The notes under the pieces are model-generated. The model ran no database searches. It saw nothing but the letters and a program-made list of their open reading frames with translations, and had not been told where the DNA came from. From positions 1 through 37,779 of the forward strand of contig JAFSXY010000159.1 in NCBI GenBank assembly GCA_017443805.1: DNA of 37,779 nucleotides, in the 5' to 3' direction. The DNA comes from Clostridia bacterium. Lineage in GTDB: Bacteria; Bacillota; Clostridia; Oscillospirales; Acutalibacteraceae. Shown here piece by piece: positions 21,027 to 30,552 of the stretch; the stretch's first letter is position 1; each line of letters opens with the position of its first letter. Both the position numbers and the translations under genes were made by a program.

Positions 21027-23489
21027 ATGAACAGACTGAAACGATCCTACGCGGCAAAAATAATCGCATTTGTTTTATCCGTTTTACTGCTTTATTCGGC
21101 TGTCGGGACAGCTTACGCAGCTGTATTTGCATATAGACGAAACATGATCAACACCGATTTTTCGCCTTTCATGCATAAAATCTATTCTTTTATCGCCGAT
21201 ACCACCGCGCAAAAAGCGCGCAACCTTTTTGAAATGGAACTTTGGGCGGCGGACGGTTCCGTTAACAACTCTTATTATCAGGGAGAAGCAGGTCTTCTGC
21301 GGTCCGCGCTTTCAAGAAACAACTGCAACGCCGCCTTTGAGCTTTGTGATGAGGACGGCAATATTCTGCTGACAAACTTCTCGCTCGATGAAAACGAATA
21401 CAGCCATCGTTTTGAACGCTCGTTCAGCGAGTGGATCTATAACAATGACGACGATGTGTTCCGCCAAGATGAAATAGAAACGCAGGCAGTTCAGGAAAAG
21501 ACCGAAGCGCCCGAAGAGACCGCAACCGTACCGGAATCGGAGGAACTGGCTTTCCGGACGCAGGATACCCTTTCCGCTGATCCGTTGGAGGTCATGCGCA
21601 CGCCGAATGCAACGACGCCGACTTCTCATTATGAAGAAACCGTCACATCTCCCGTCCCCTATCCGGAGGAGACCACAACGCCGCCGTCCGACAGACAGAT
21701 CTCTATCTATCTGATTGACGAAGGATACCTATACGGCGATCAGGATTATATTTATCGCTTCGTCGCGCCGTTCGGACAGATCGACGACCTGATACAGAAA
21801 TACTGCTACAACCTGTATGTGAACGACCTGCAGTACGCAGATTGCAACGACGGCCTGTACGCAACGTATTATCAGGATCAGTTTGACGTAAGCGATAACG
21901 GCGTGGTCTATTGGACCGGAGCGGCAACGTCGCTCTCCCGCTGGCTTGATCCGGATCGCGCAGATCAGGAATGGACGACCGAATGGACACAGCCGGGAAC
22001 CGAGGTCCGCTATACCATAGCAATTTATGTGGCAAACGATCTTTCTGCAAAGGATATTTACTATTATGCAGGCAAGCTCGGAACCGTTGCTTACAACTGC
22101 CGCCATCTGATGATCCCGGCGATCATTGTTTTCCTGCTGCTGGCAGCGGCGTTATGGATCTTTCTCTTAGCCGCAGCGGGATATAAAAAAGGCGCGGCGC
22201 AGCCTGTCTGCGGCGGACTCCACAAAATCCCGTTCGATATGGTAACGGTTCTGTTTATCGTTCTTGTCGCCGCTGCGGGAATTATTACGATCGACTTGTT
22301 TGACGGCAGCCGGGAATTTTTCGGATCTCTGCTTCTTCCGTTGGACTGTCTGCTGATTATCCTGTATTTTGAAACGCTTGCGGTTCGCATCCGTACGTAT
22401 ACGCTTGGCAGGAACCTGTTGATCTGCGTCTTATGGCGTCTGACAAAAAAATGTTGTCAGTCTCTTAAAAAAGTTGGGATAAAACTCTCAAACCGCATGA
22501 ACGTCATTTGGAAATTCGGCGTTTATTACGTTGTCAGCGCTATTCTCGTTATCATCTTACTCACAATTACCAACGCCGAAGACGGTCTTTTGATCTGTTA
22601 CGTCCTGTTTAAGCTCTTTGAACTGCCCGCCGGTATGCTTATCATCCTGAATTTCGACCTTATCGCAACGGGAACCAAAAAGCTTGCCCAGGGCCAGACC
22701 GGCACAAAGATCCAAAGCAAGCTGCTCTTCGGGGAATTCCGCAAGCAGGCCGAACAGCTGAACGCCATAAACGACGGCATTGATCTGGCAGTACAGGAGC
22801 GCTTAAAGAGCGAGAGCATGAAAACAGAGCTGATCACAAACGTCAGCCACGACTTAAAAACGCCGCTGACATCCATCGTCAACTATGTGGATTTACTCAA
22901 GCAGGAGAACATTGAAAACCCGAAAGCGCAGGAATATATTGAAGTGATCGACCGGCAGTCCCAGAAGCTGAAAAAGCTGACCGCGGATATCGTTGACGCC
23001 TCAAAAGCCGCAACGGGCAGCCTGCAGCTGAATATGGAGAAAACCGACCTCGCCATGCTGTTGGGACAGGTCCACGGAGAATATGCAGATAAACTGGAAC
23101 AAGCCGGGTTGACCGCCCTGCTTACGCTCCCGGAACAACCCCTGTATATCATGGGCGACGGCAGGTTTTTATGGCGCGTATTCGATAACCTGATGAGCAA
23201 CATTTGCAAATATTCCCTTTCGGGCACGCGCGTATATATCAGTCTGAAGCAAAAAGAAAATGAAGCCGTCGCGGTATTCCGAAACATCTCCGCCGGAGAA
23301 TTGAACATCAGCGCCGATGAGCTGACCGAACGTTTTGTGCGTGGGGACGCTTCCCGCAACACCGAAGGCTCGGGACTGGGCTTATCCATCTCCAAAAGCC
23401 TGACCGAAAACATGAACGGCAGCTTTGCCATTGACATCGACGGCGATCTGTTCAAAGTCTCGGTCGGTTTCCCAACAATCCAAACCTGA
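21027..23489 (+). CDS. Polytopic sensor histidine kinase with large extracellular domain
   Basis: 820 aa from ATG 21027 (AGGAGG seven bases before). TM1 spans ~10-33. Residues ~34-360 are outside and include a Thr/Glu/Pro-rich linker (~150-222) between two folded parts. Five further membrane segments lie at about 361-385, 404-424, 432-452, 497-516 and 519-543. The dimerisation/phosphoacceptor helix has NVSHDLKTPL with H608. The ATPase domain shows FDNLMSNICKYS (N box) and EGSGLGLSISKSL (G2 box). It would phosphorylate the regulator encoded upstream. The stimulus is unknown; the Thr/Pro-rich spacer resembles those of cell-surface proteins that sit within the wall. A strong terminator follows. 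Confidence 0.9.
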   Translation: MNRLKRSYAAKIIAFVLSVLLLYSAVGTAYAAVFAYRRNMINTDFSPFMHKIYSFIADTTAQKARNLFEMELWAADGSVNNSYYQGEAGLLRSALSRNNCNAAFELCDEDGNILLTNFSLDENEYSHRFERSFSEWIYNNDDDVFRQDEIETQAVQEKTEAPEETATVPESEELAFRTQDTLSADPLEVMRTPNATTPTSHYEETVTSPVPYPEETTTPPSDRQISIYLIDEGYLYGDQDYIYRFVAPFGQIDDLIQKYCYNLYVNDLQYADCNDGLYATYYQDQFDVSDNGVVYWTGAATSLSRWLDPDRADQEWTTEWTQPGTEVRYTIAIYVANDLSAKDIYYYAGKLGTVAYNCRHLMIPAIIVFLLLAAALWIFLLAAAGYKKGAAQPVCGGLHKIPFDMVTVLFIVLVAAAGIITIDLFDGSREFFGSLLLPLDCLLIILYFETLAVRIRTYTLGRNLLICVLWRLTKKCCQSLKKVGIKLSNRMNVIWKFGVYYVVSAILVIILLTITNAEDGLLICYVLFKLFELPAGMLIILNFDLIATGTKKLAQGQTGTKIQSKLLFGEFRKQAEQLNAINDGIDLAVQERLKSESMKTELITNVSHDLKTPLTSIVNYVDLLKQENIENPKAQEYIEVIDRQSQKLKKLTADIVDASKAATGSLQLNMEKTDLAMLLGQVHGEYADKLEQAGLTALLTLPEQPLYIMGDGRFLWRVFDNLMSNICKYSLSGTRVYISLKQKENEAVAVFRNISAGELNISADELTERFVRGDASRNTEGSGLGLSISKSLTENMNGSFAIDIDGDLFKVSVGFPTIQT

Positions 23490-23519
23490 TTTTTTCTGTT
23501 TGCATTCCATATGCTCCGG

Positions 23520-23552
23520 GACGGCTTTTTCGAAAGCCGTCTCTTTTATTAA
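23520..23552 (+). terminator. Terminator after the two-component operon
   Basis: Perfect 9-bp stem GACGGCTTT (23520-23528) / AAAGCCGTC (23533-23541), TTCG tetraloop, then TCTTTTATT. Confidence 0.92.
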
Positions 23553-23567
23553 TATCATTAAAAACTA

Positions 23568-23596
23568 TTGACTTTATTGCGCTAAAGTGATACTAT
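23568..23596 (+). promoter_or_regulatory. his operon promoter with internal inverted repeat
   Basis: TTGACT (23568-23573), 17-base spacer, TACTAT (23591-23596). The spacer holds ACTTTATTGCGCTAAAGT (23571-23588), arms ACTTTA/TAAAGT perfect with six bases between. A protein bound here would block RNA polymerase. The first gene of the operon encodes a TrpR-like protein, the obvious candidate. Confidence 0.65.
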
Positions 23597-23631
23597 ACTA
23601 AACAAATCGTCGAACTTGGGAGGTTTCACGC

Positions 23632-23928
23632 GTGACGGATTTTCACTCTCCGGCAATGGACCGGCTGTTCACAGCCATTTTGGATCTGGAAAACATGGAG
23701 GATTGTTATCGTTTTTTTGACGATGTATGTACGATCAAAGAGCTGCAGGATATGGCGCAGCGTTTGGAAGCCGCCGTATTGTTGAGCGAAGGGGAAAACT
23801 ATCTTTCCGTTTCTCAAAAAGCCGGCATCAGCACGGCGACGATCAGCCGCGTCAGCAGGTGTCTGCAATACGGCAGCGGCGGATACCAAAAAGCAATTCG
23901 GAAACTGAAAACGGAGGGAAAAGCATAA
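23632..23928 (+). CDS. yerC: YerC/YecD-type TrpR-like regulator
   Basis: 98 aa starting at GTG 23632, eight bases after GGGAGG. The sequence has the TrpR-fold pattern LFTAILDLENMEDCYRFFDD, then DVCTIKELQDMAQRLEAAVLL and a helix-turn-helix SVSQKAGISTATISRVSRCL. This is the YerC/YecD family of Bacillota. As far as I recall, comparative genomics links TrpR-family regulators of this kind (HisR) to histidine genes. Its stop overlaps the hisZG start (TAATG), so it is the lead gene of the his operon and probably senses histidine or a precursor. Direct control of 23571-23588 is an inference. Confidence 0.9.
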   Translation: MTDFHSPAMDRLFTAILDLENMEDCYRFFDDVCTIKELQDMAQRLEAAVLLSEGENYLSVSQKAGISTATISRVSRCLQYGSGGYQKAIRKLKTEGKA

Positions 23929-25520
23929 TGTTTGACGACGCCCTGTTTAAGCCGGAAGAGCGGGCGGTTTTTCTCTTACGCACGCTGTACTCCGAAAACG
24001 GTTTTACACAGTATAAAATGGGAAAATTCGAGGATTACGACCTGTACGCAAAAAACAGGGACTTCCTCATTTCCGACAGCATATTGACTTTTACGGACAC
24101 CAACGGACGGCTGAAAGCTCTGAAACCGGACGTCACGCTCTCCATTATTCGCAACACGCCGGACAAAACGGGCGAGATCACCAAGGTTTTCTACAATGAA
24201 AACGTCTACCGCGTATCCAAAAGCAGTCCCGGTTTCCGGGAGATCATGCAGACGGGGCTTGAGTGTATCGGCGACATCGGCGCGAATGAGCTTTTTGAGG
24301 TATTGATGCTTGCCGCAAAAAGTTTGGAGCTGCTCGGCGGCGACTGCATTTTGAATATTTCCCACCTGGATATCGTATCCTGTATTCTTTCCCTGCTCGA
24401 CACGGACGGCGAAACACGCGCCGCGCTCATGAAATGCCTGGGAGAGAAAAACCTGCATGGGATCGACGAACTGTGCCGTGCGCAAAACCTGACTTCAACC
24501 TATGCCGACATATTTAAAACGCTTGCAGGTCTGCACGGCTCCCCCGCACAGGTGCTGCCGGTCTTATCCTCCCTTTTGGATCGTACGCCTGCCGTAAACG
24601 CATTTTCGGAGCTGAAAGCGGTCCTGTCCGGTTTTTCCGGCACGCCGCAGGAAGCGATGCTTCGCATCGACTTTTCGGCAGTCAGCGATTTGAAATATTA
24701 TAACGGGATTGCTTTTAAAGGATACCTGGGCGGCATTCCCGGCAGCGTGCTTTCCGGCGGACAGTATAACAACCTGATGCGCCGTATGCGCCGCAGATCC
24801 GGCGCCATCGGCTTTGCAGTCTATCTGGACATGCTGGAACACCCGGATATGCAAAAAACAAAACAGACGGACGAATATCTGAACATCGCCCTGCCGAAGG
24901 GTCGTCTGGGTGAAAAAGTATACGCCATGTTCGCTTCGGCCGGCTGTGACTGTCCCGCTGTACTGGAAAACACCAGAAAGCTGATTTTTGAGAACAGCGA
25001 AAAAAAAATCCGGTTCTTCTGGGTCAAACCGTCGGACGTCGCAATCTACGTTGAGCGCGGCGCGGCGGATCTCGGCGTAGCGGGAAAAGACATTCTTCTG
25101 GAATACGCGCCGGACGTATATGAACTGCTGGATCTGCAAACGGGCGTCTGCCGCATGGCGGTCGCAGCAAAAAAGGATTTTACGGACGATCCGGCAAAAA
25201 CGCTGCGCGTCGCAACGAAATTTTCCAACATAGCCGCTGATTTTTATGCACAAAAAGGCCGCGACATCGATATCATCCACTTAAACGGCTCCATTGAGCT
25301 TGCGCCGATCTTAGAGCTGTCCGATGTGATTGTGGATATCGTGGAAACGGGGACCACCCTGAAAGAAAACCATCTGGAGGTCAAAGAAAACGTTGCGCCG
25401 ATCTCGGCCCGACTGATCGCCAACCCCTCAAGCTTTCAGTTTAAATATGACGCTGTCACGTGGATCGTCGACGCACTCGCGTATACGGCAGAAAAAAGGA
25501 GTGAAATACGGCATGATTAA
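23928..25520 (+). CDS. hisZG: HisZ-HisG fusion: ATP phosphoribosyltransferase, regulatory plus catalytic
   Basis: 530 aa from ATG 23928, overlapping the yerC stop. Residues 1-~312 are HisZ, a class II aminoacyl-tRNA-synthetase-like regulatory subunit (LKPDVTLSIIRNTP, FREIMQTGLECIG, AVSDLKYYNGIAFKGY). Residues ~315-530 are a short-form HisG (LNIALPKGRLGEKV, WVKPSDVAIYVERGAADLGV) with the PRPP loop DIVETGTTLKEN. No stop, frameshift or restart separates them, and both parts have normal length. The first step of histidine synthesis, joining ATP and PRPP, is therefore made by one chain instead of the usual HisZ/HisG hetero-octamer. The last 8 bases overlap hisD. Confidence 0.92.
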   Translation: MFDDALFKPEERAVFLLRTLYSENGFTQYKMGKFEDYDLYAKNRDFLISDSILTFTDTNGRLKALKPDVTLSIIRNTPDKTGEITKVFYNENVYRVSKSSPGFREIMQTGLECIGDIGANELFEVLMLAAKSLELLGGDCILNISHLDIVSCILSLLDTDGETRAALMKCLGEKNLHGIDELCRAQNLTSTYADIFKTLAGLHGSPAQVLPVLSSLLDRTPAVNAFSELKAVLSGFSGTPQEAMLRIDFSAVSDLKYYNGIAFKGYLGGIPGSVLSGGQYNNLMRRMRRRSGAIGFAVYLDMLEHPDMQKTKQTDEYLNIALPKGRLGEKVYAMFASAGCDCPAVLENTRKLIFENSEKKIRFFWVKPSDVAIYVERGAADLGVAGKDILLEYAPDVYELLDLQTGVCRMAVAAKKDFTDDPAKTLRVATKFSNIAADFYAQKGRDIDIIHLNGSIELAPILELSDVIVDIVETGTTLKENHLEVKENVAPISARLIANPSSFQFKYDAVTWIVDALAYTAEKRSEIRHD

Positions 25521-26799
25521 AATTCTGCAGTACGGAGATGTAAAAAAGGAAGAGATCTTCGCGCGGACTGCCACGCAGGCTGACGTATCCGAGATCGTTG
25601 CCGATATCATCCGAAACGTCCGTGATAACGGCGATAAAGCCGTTTTGGCTTACACGGAAAAATTTGACGGCGCCGTGCTTTCCGCCATGCTTGTTTCAAA
25701 GCAGGAGATCGATGAGGCCGTGTCGGCCGTTGATCCGCGTTTTTTGGAAATATTAAAGAAAGCGGCCGCCAACATCCGCAAATTCCATTCAAGACAGGTC
25801 CGCAATTCCTTTATTATCAACGATGAAAACGGGATCGTTACCGGGCAGAAGATCATTCCCGTAGACCGCGCCGGACTTTATGTTCCCGGCGGAACGGCCG
25901 CCTACCCTTCTACAGTGCTCATGGACGCCATTCCCGCGAAGCTCGCCGGCGTGCCGGAGCTTATTATGACGACGCCCCCCGGGAAGGACGGCAAGATCAA
26001 CCCCGTTATTCTTGCAGCAGCCCACATCGCCGGCGTAGATAAAATCTATAAAGTAGGCGGCGCTCAGGCGATTGCATCTCTTGCCTTCGGGACCGAATCG
26101 ATCCCAAAGGTCGACAAGATCGTCGGACCGGGCAACGCTTTTGTGGCAGAAGCAAAAAAACAGGTCTACGGGCTCGTTTCCATCGATATGATCGCAGGCC
26201 CAAGCGAAATCCTGATCGTGGCGGACGGCAGATCCGACCCGCGTCATGTCGCCGCAGATCTGTTGTCGCAGGCCGAACACGATAAAATGGCAAGCGCCGT
26301 GCTTGTAACTGACAGCGCAGACCTTGCCGCCCGTGTCAGAGAGGAACTGGAACGGCAGATCCCGCTCCTTCTGCGCAAAGATATTGCCCGCGCTTCCATT
26401 GACGCCAACGGTAAAATCATCATAGCCGACGATATCCGTCTTGCAGTTGACATTGCAAACGAGATCGCACCGGAACATCTGGAACTGATGGTGGACGATC
26501 CCTTCGATCTGCTGGACGCCGTCCGGCATGCGGGCAGCATCTTTATGGGCAGGAACTGCCCCGAAGCGCTCGGCGATTACTTCGCCGGACCCAACCACAC
26601 GCTGCCCACTCTCGGAACGGCAAAGTTTTCCAGTCCCCTTTCCGTTGATGACTTTATCAAAAAAACACAGTACACTTATTATACAAACGCCGCGCTGCGG
26701 CGCGTTGCACGGGACGTCGCTTTCTTTGCGGAGCAGGAAGGGTTGACCGGGCACGCAAAAAGCGCCGTGGTCCGTCTGGAGGATAACACAGATGAGTAA
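25513..26799 (+). CDS. hisD: Histidinol dehydrogenase
   Basis: 428 aa from ATG 25513, which overlaps the hisZG end by 8 bases. It has the family's PVDRAGLYVPGGTAAYPST, VGGAQAIASLAFGT and VGPGNAFVAEAKK. Zinc and catalytic residues are present (LLSQAEHD, EIAPEHLEL, GPNHTLPT). It oxidises histidinol to histidine with two NAD, the last two steps. Stop and the hisC start overlap (ATGAGTAA). Confidence 0.96.
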   Translation: MIKILQYGDVKKEEIFARTATQADVSEIVADIIRNVRDNGDKAVLAYTEKFDGAVLSAMLVSKQEIDEAVSAVDPRFLEILKKAAANIRKFHSRQVRNSFIINDENGIVTGQKIIPVDRAGLYVPGGTAAYPSTVLMDAIPAKLAGVPELIMTTPPGKDGKINPVILAAAHIAGVDKIYKVGGAQAIASLAFGTESIPKVDKIVGPGNAFVAEAKKQVYGLVSIDMIAGPSEILIVADGRSDPRHVAADLLSQAEHDKMASAVLVTDSADLAARVREELERQIPLLLRKDIARASIDANGKIIIADDIRLAVDIANEIAPEHLELMVDDPFDLLDAVRHAGSIFMGRNCPEALGDYFAGPNHTLPTLGTAKFSSPLSVDDFIKKTQYTYYTNAALRRVARDVAFFAEQEGLTGHAKSAVVRLEDNTDE

Positions 26800-27856
26800 T
26801 TTTTTCAGTGAGAAATATAAGGGTCTGACGCCATACGCGCCGGGCGAACAGCCGCAGGATATGCAGTACGTCAAGCTCAATACAAACGAGTCGCCTTTTC
26901 CACCCTGCGAGGCCGTCGCAAAAGCCGCCGAAGGTGCGGCGAAAAAGCTGCAGCTCTATCCCGATCCGGACTGCAAAACCCTGACTCGCGCCCTTGCGGA
27001 GCGCTATGACGTGGCGCCGGAAAACATCATCCTGACAAACGGTTCCGACGAGGTACTTAATTTTGCTTTCATGGCGTTTTGTGATGCGGACCATCCCATT
27101 ACGTTCCCGGATATCTCCTACGGCTTTTATCCCGTGTTTGCCGAAATCAACCGCGTTCCGTTTCAAGCCATCCCGCTGCGTGAGGATTTCAGCATCGATC
27201 CGGCGGATTACACAAACGTCGGCTGCAACGTCGTGATCGCAAACCCAAACGCGCCGACAGGCCTTGCGCTGCGTGCAGAACAAATCGAACAAATCGCCGT
27301 GACCAATCCGGACCACGTTGTGATCATCGACGAGGCCTATGTGGATTTCGGCGCCGAAAGCGCGGTTTTACTTACAAAGAACTATCCAAACCTTTTGGTT
27401 ACGCAGACCTTTTCAAAATCGCGTTCATTTGCCGGCGGCCGTCTCGGTTTCGGCATTGCGGACAAAGCGCTGATCGCGGATCTGAATACCGTTAAATACT
27501 CTACAAATCCTTATAACATCAACCGCATGACCAACGAAGCGGCACTTGCGGTCCTTCAAAACGACGATTTTTATATGCAGAACTGCAACATCATACAAAA
27601 AAACCGCGCTTATCTTTCCGATGCACTGCAGGGGCTCGGCTTTACGGTCCTTCCTTCCCTTTCCAATTTTATTTTTGTAAAAAGCGACCGTATCGGCGGG
27701 GAGGCGCTGTATCTCGGTTTAAAAAAACGAGGGGTTCTGGTCCGGCATTTTACCGCCGAGCGGATCAAAGACTATAACCGCATTACAATCGGCAGCAGAG
27801 AACAGCTTGATATTCTGCTGCGTGAGATCAAACAGTTATTGGAGGAAACAATATGA
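26792..27856 (+). CDS. hisC: Histidinol-phosphate aminotransferase
   Basis: 354 aa, class I/II PLP aminotransferase of the HisC type: VKLNTNESPFPP at the N-terminus, NPNAPTG, IIDEAYVDFG and the PLP lysine in TFSKSRSFAGGRLGF. It converts imidazole-acetol phosphate and glutamate to histidinol phosphate. It overlaps hisD by 8 bases and hisB by 4 (ATATGA). Confidence 0.95.
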   Translation: MSNFFSEKYKGLTPYAPGEQPQDMQYVKLNTNESPFPPCEAVAKAAEGAAKKLQLYPDPDCKTLTRALAERYDVAPENIILTNGSDEVLNFAFMAFCDADHPITFPDISYGFYPVFAEINRVPFQAIPLREDFSIDPADYTNVGCNVVIANPNAPTGLALRAEQIEQIAVTNPDHVVIIDEAYVDFGAESAVLLTKNYPNLLVTQTFSKSRSFAGGRLGFGIADKALIADLNTVKYSTNPYNINRMTNEAALAVLQNDDFYMQNCNIIQKNRAYLSDALQGLGFTVLPSLSNFIFVKSDRIGGEALYLGLKKRGVLVRHFTAERIKDYNRITIGSREQLDILLREIKQLLEETI

Positions 27857-28440
27857 GAACGGCAGAATGCAGCAGAACAACCGCGGAAACGGATATCCGC
27901 CTGTCTCTCAGCCTGGACGGGTCGGGCACAAGCGACATTGACACCGGCTGCGCGTTTTTGGATCACATGCTCACGCTTTTTGCCTGCCACGGCAGTTTCG
28001 ATCTGACCGTACGCTGCAAGGGCGATACGCTTGTAGACTATCATCACAGCGTCGAGGATATCGGCATTGCGCTCGGTTCTGCGTTTGCGCAGGCGCTGGG
28101 CGACAAAGCGGGCGTTACACGTTACGGCAATATGCTTCTGCCGATGGACGAGGCGCTTATCCTCTCCGCGGTCGATCTGTCCGGCCGATCGCATTTAAGT
28201 TTTGACGTCGCTTTCCCCACGCAGCGGTGCGGCGATTTTGACATGGAGCTTGTAAAAGAATTCTGGCTTGCATTTGTGCGGACAAGCTCTTTAACGCTGC
28301 ACATCAGAATGCTGGCCGGGGAAAACTCCCATCACATTGCGGAGGGCATTTTCAAGTCCGTCGCCCGCGCGCTGAAGTCCGCGGTCACGCTTGACGCTTC
28401 GCTTGCAAACCGTATTCCATCCACCAAAGGAGTGCTTTAA
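27853..28440 (+). CDS. hisB: Imidazoleglycerol-phosphate dehydratase
   Basis: 195 aa, monofunctional form. The two metal-binding repeats are clear: FLDHMLTLFACHG with HHSVEDIGIALG, and ENSHHIAEGIFKSVARAL. It dehydrates imidazoleglycerol phosphate to imidazole-acetol phosphate. GGAGG lies seven bases before ATG 27853. The phosphatase half of enteric HisB is absent; that step is covered by the PHP gene at 31200. Confidence 0.96.
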   Translation: MRTAECSRTTAETDIRLSLSLDGSGTSDIDTGCAFLDHMLTLFACHGSFDLTVRCKGDTLVDYHHSVEDIGIALGSAFAQALGDKAGVTRYGNMLLPMDEALILSAVDLSGRSHLSFDVAFPTQRCGDFDMELVKEFWLAFVRTSSLTLHIRMLAGENSHHIAEGIFKSVARALKSAVTLDASLANRIPSTKGVL

Positions 28441-28442
28441 CC

Positions 28443-29057
28443 TTGATTGTTATCATTGACTACGGCGTCGGAAATTTATTTTCCCTAAAAAGCTCCTTTG
28501 CTTTTCTCGGCATTGAGGCCAAAGTTTCCTGCAGAGCTTCGGATATCAGAAACGCCGATAAAATCCTTCTGCCCGGCGTAGGCGCGTTTGCGGACGCCGC
28601 GGACAAGCTGATCAAAACGGGACTTGCAGACCTGCTGTCGGAAGAAGTCCGCCGCGGAAAACCGCTGCTCGGTATTTGTCTGGGGATGCAGCTTCTGTTT
28701 CAGAAAAGCCTTGAATACGGCGAACACGCAGGGCTCGGACTGATTCCCGGCGTCGTCAAGCCATTGGAAGGATACGTGCCGCGCTCGCTTAAGATCCCGC
28801 AGATGGGATGGAACAGTCTTGAGATCGTCAAAAACAGTCCGCTGCTGCAATACACCCCACCCGGCGAATATGTATATTTTGTACACTCCTATTATGCAGC
28901 CGACTGCGCGCCGTACGTTACCTCGACAACAGACTACGGCGTTCCCGTAACGGCGACCGTTCAGCGCAGCAACGTATTCGGCTGCCAGTTCCATCCGGAA
29001 AAAAGCGGCGCAGCAGGACTGAACATTCTGAAAGCATTCAGTGAAACGGAGGGATAA
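28443..29057 (+). CDS. hisH: Imidazole glycerol phosphate synthase, glutaminase subunit
   Basis: 204 aa starting with TTG 28443, supported by AAAGGAG ten bases upstream and by the protein opening IVIIDYGVGNLFSL. Class I glutamine amidotransferase residues are present: nucleophile Cys in GICLGMQLLF, and His/Glu in CQFHPEKSG. It supplies ammonia to HisF. The TTG start may lower its translation relative to neighbours. Confidence 0.94.
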   Translation: MIVIIDYGVGNLFSLKSSFAFLGIEAKVSCRASDIRNADKILLPGVGAFADAADKLIKTGLADLLSEEVRRGKPLLGICLGMQLLFQKSLEYGEHAGLGLIPGVVKPLEGYVPRSLKIPQMGWNSLEIVKNSPLLQYTPPGEYVYFVHSYYAADCAPYVTSTTDYGVPVTATVQRSNVFGCQFHPEKSGAAGLNILKAFSETEG

Positions 29058-29060
29058 TCG

Positions 29061-29774
29061 ATGACCATTTTACCCGCCATCGATCTGTTCGACGGAAAAG
29101 CCGTCCGGTTATTTAAAGGCGACTACAACGAAATGACGGTTTATCATTCAAAACCCGAAGAGGTCGCTTCGGATTTCTGCCGCCGCGGCGCCGAAGCCGT
29201 ACATATCGTTGACTTACAGGGCGCACGAGACGGCGGCACGCCGAATTTCGACGCCGTGATACGTATTAAAACGCAAAGCGGACTGCCCTGTGAGGTCGGC
29301 GGCGGCATCCGTTCCATGGAAACGATAGACCGCTATCTTGACGCGGGCGTCGACCGTGTTATACTCGGGACCGCCGCGGTACAAAACGAAGCGCTTTTGA
29401 ACGAAGCGGTAAACAAATACGGCGACAAAATCGCAGTCGGCGCAGACGTCAGAGACGGACGGATCGCCGTAAAAGGCTGGATCGAAAAATCCGATCTGAC
29501 GACGGACGATTTTTTTGCGCGTATGCAAACGCTCGGCGTTCGGCATATCATCTGTACGGATATCAGCAGAGACGGCGCGCTGCGCGGTGCAAATCTGCGG
29601 CTGTATCGCATTCTCAGTAAAAAATATTCCGTTTGCATCACGGCCTCCGGCGGCGTCAGTACGCTTTCAGACGTCCGCGAGCTGAAAGAAATGGGCGTTT
29701 ACGGCGCCATCATCGGCAAGGCCTATTACGAGGGAAAACTGGACCTGGCGCAGGCGATTGAGGTAGCGAGATGA
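29061..29774 (+). CDS. hisA: Phosphoribosyl-formimino-AICAR-phosphate isomerase
   Basis: 237 aa, half-barrel duplicated TIM barrel. PAIDLFDGKAVRL carries the catalytic Asp; VGGGIRSMETI and ICTDISRDGALRG are the family's phosphate and second Asp motifs; ASGGVSTL is the distal phosphate loop. It catalyses the Amadori isomerisation before HisF. The stop overlaps hisF (ATGA). Confidence 0.95.
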   Translation: MTILPAIDLFDGKAVRLFKGDYNEMTVYHSKPEEVASDFCRRGAEAVHIVDLQGARDGGTPNFDAVIRIKTQSGLPCEVGGGIRSMETIDRYLDAGVDRVILGTAAVQNEALLNEAVNKYGDKIAVGADVRDGRIAVKGWIEKSDLTTDDFFARMQTLGVRHIICTDISRDGALRGANLRLYRILSKKYSVCITASGGVSTLSDVRELKEMGVYGAIIGKAYYEGKLDLAQAIEVAR

Positions 29775-30535
29775 TTACAAAACGCATTATTCCCTGCCTG
29801 GACGTTAAAAACGGACGCGTGGTCAAGGGGGTTAATTTCAAGGGGCTTACGGACGTTTCCTCCCCTGTGGAACTCGCCTCTTTATATTCGGTCTGCGGCG
29901 CTGACGAGCTGGTATTTTACGATATCAACGCCTCTTTTGAAGAGCGAAAACTGTTTACCGATATCCTGCGTGAAACGGCGCGCAGCGTTTTTATCCCGCT
30001 GACTGTCGGCGGCGGCATCAACTCGCTTGACGATTTTGACAGAGCGCTGAAAAACGGCGCGGATAAGGTCAGCGTCAACTCAGGCGCCATCCGCGACCCG
30101 TCGCTCATTTCCGCGGCGGCGAAACGGTACGGCAACCAATGCGTGGTATTAAGCGTGGACGCAAAACGCGTAAACGGTGAATTCCGTGTTTTTGCAAAGG
30201 GCGGCAGAGAAGACACGGGAATAGAGGCCCTCGGTTGGATCAAAAGCGGTATCGAACGCGGCGCGGGCGAGATCGTTTTGAACTCTATCGATACCGACGG
30301 CGTCAAAAAAGGCTTTGATCTGGAAATGACAGCCGCCGTCTGTGAAATATCGCGCGTGCCAGTGATCGCTTCCGGCGGCGCAGGAAAAACGGAAGACTTC
30401 ATCACTTTATTCCAAAGCGTACCGGAGGCTGACGCAGGCCTTGCGGCTTCCGTTTTTCACTTTGGGGAAATTCAGATTTCCGATTTAAAAAAGGCCATGG
30501 CGAAGGCGGGCATTCCGACCCGTACCGTCATATAA
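29771..30535 (+). CDS. hisF: Imidazole glycerol phosphate synthase, cyclase subunit
   Basis: 254 aa TIM barrel. [42 protein letters not shown] and [12 protein letters not shown] are textbook HisF motifs, with both catalytic Asp residues. It works with HisH to make imidazole glycerol phosphate and AICAR. Confidence 0.96.
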   Translation: MITKRIIPCLDVKNGRVVKGVNFKGLTDVSSPVELASLYSVCGADELVFYDINASFEERKLFTDILRETARSVFIPLTVGGGINSLDDFDRALKNGADKVSVNSGAIRDPSLISAAAKRYGNQCVVLSVDAKRVNGEFRVFAKGGREDTGIEALGWIKSGIERGAGEIVLNSIDTDGVKKGFDLEMTAAVCEISRVPVIASGGAGKTEDFITLFQSVPEADAGLAASVFHFGEIQISDLKKAMAKAGIPTRTVI

Positions 30536-30552
30536 AAAAAGAGGAGAAAAAA

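Noticed and set aside
25789..26880. Reverse frame of 363 aa antisense to hisD
   Set aside because: Shadow of hisD; composition is the mirror of its codon bias and contains no family motif.
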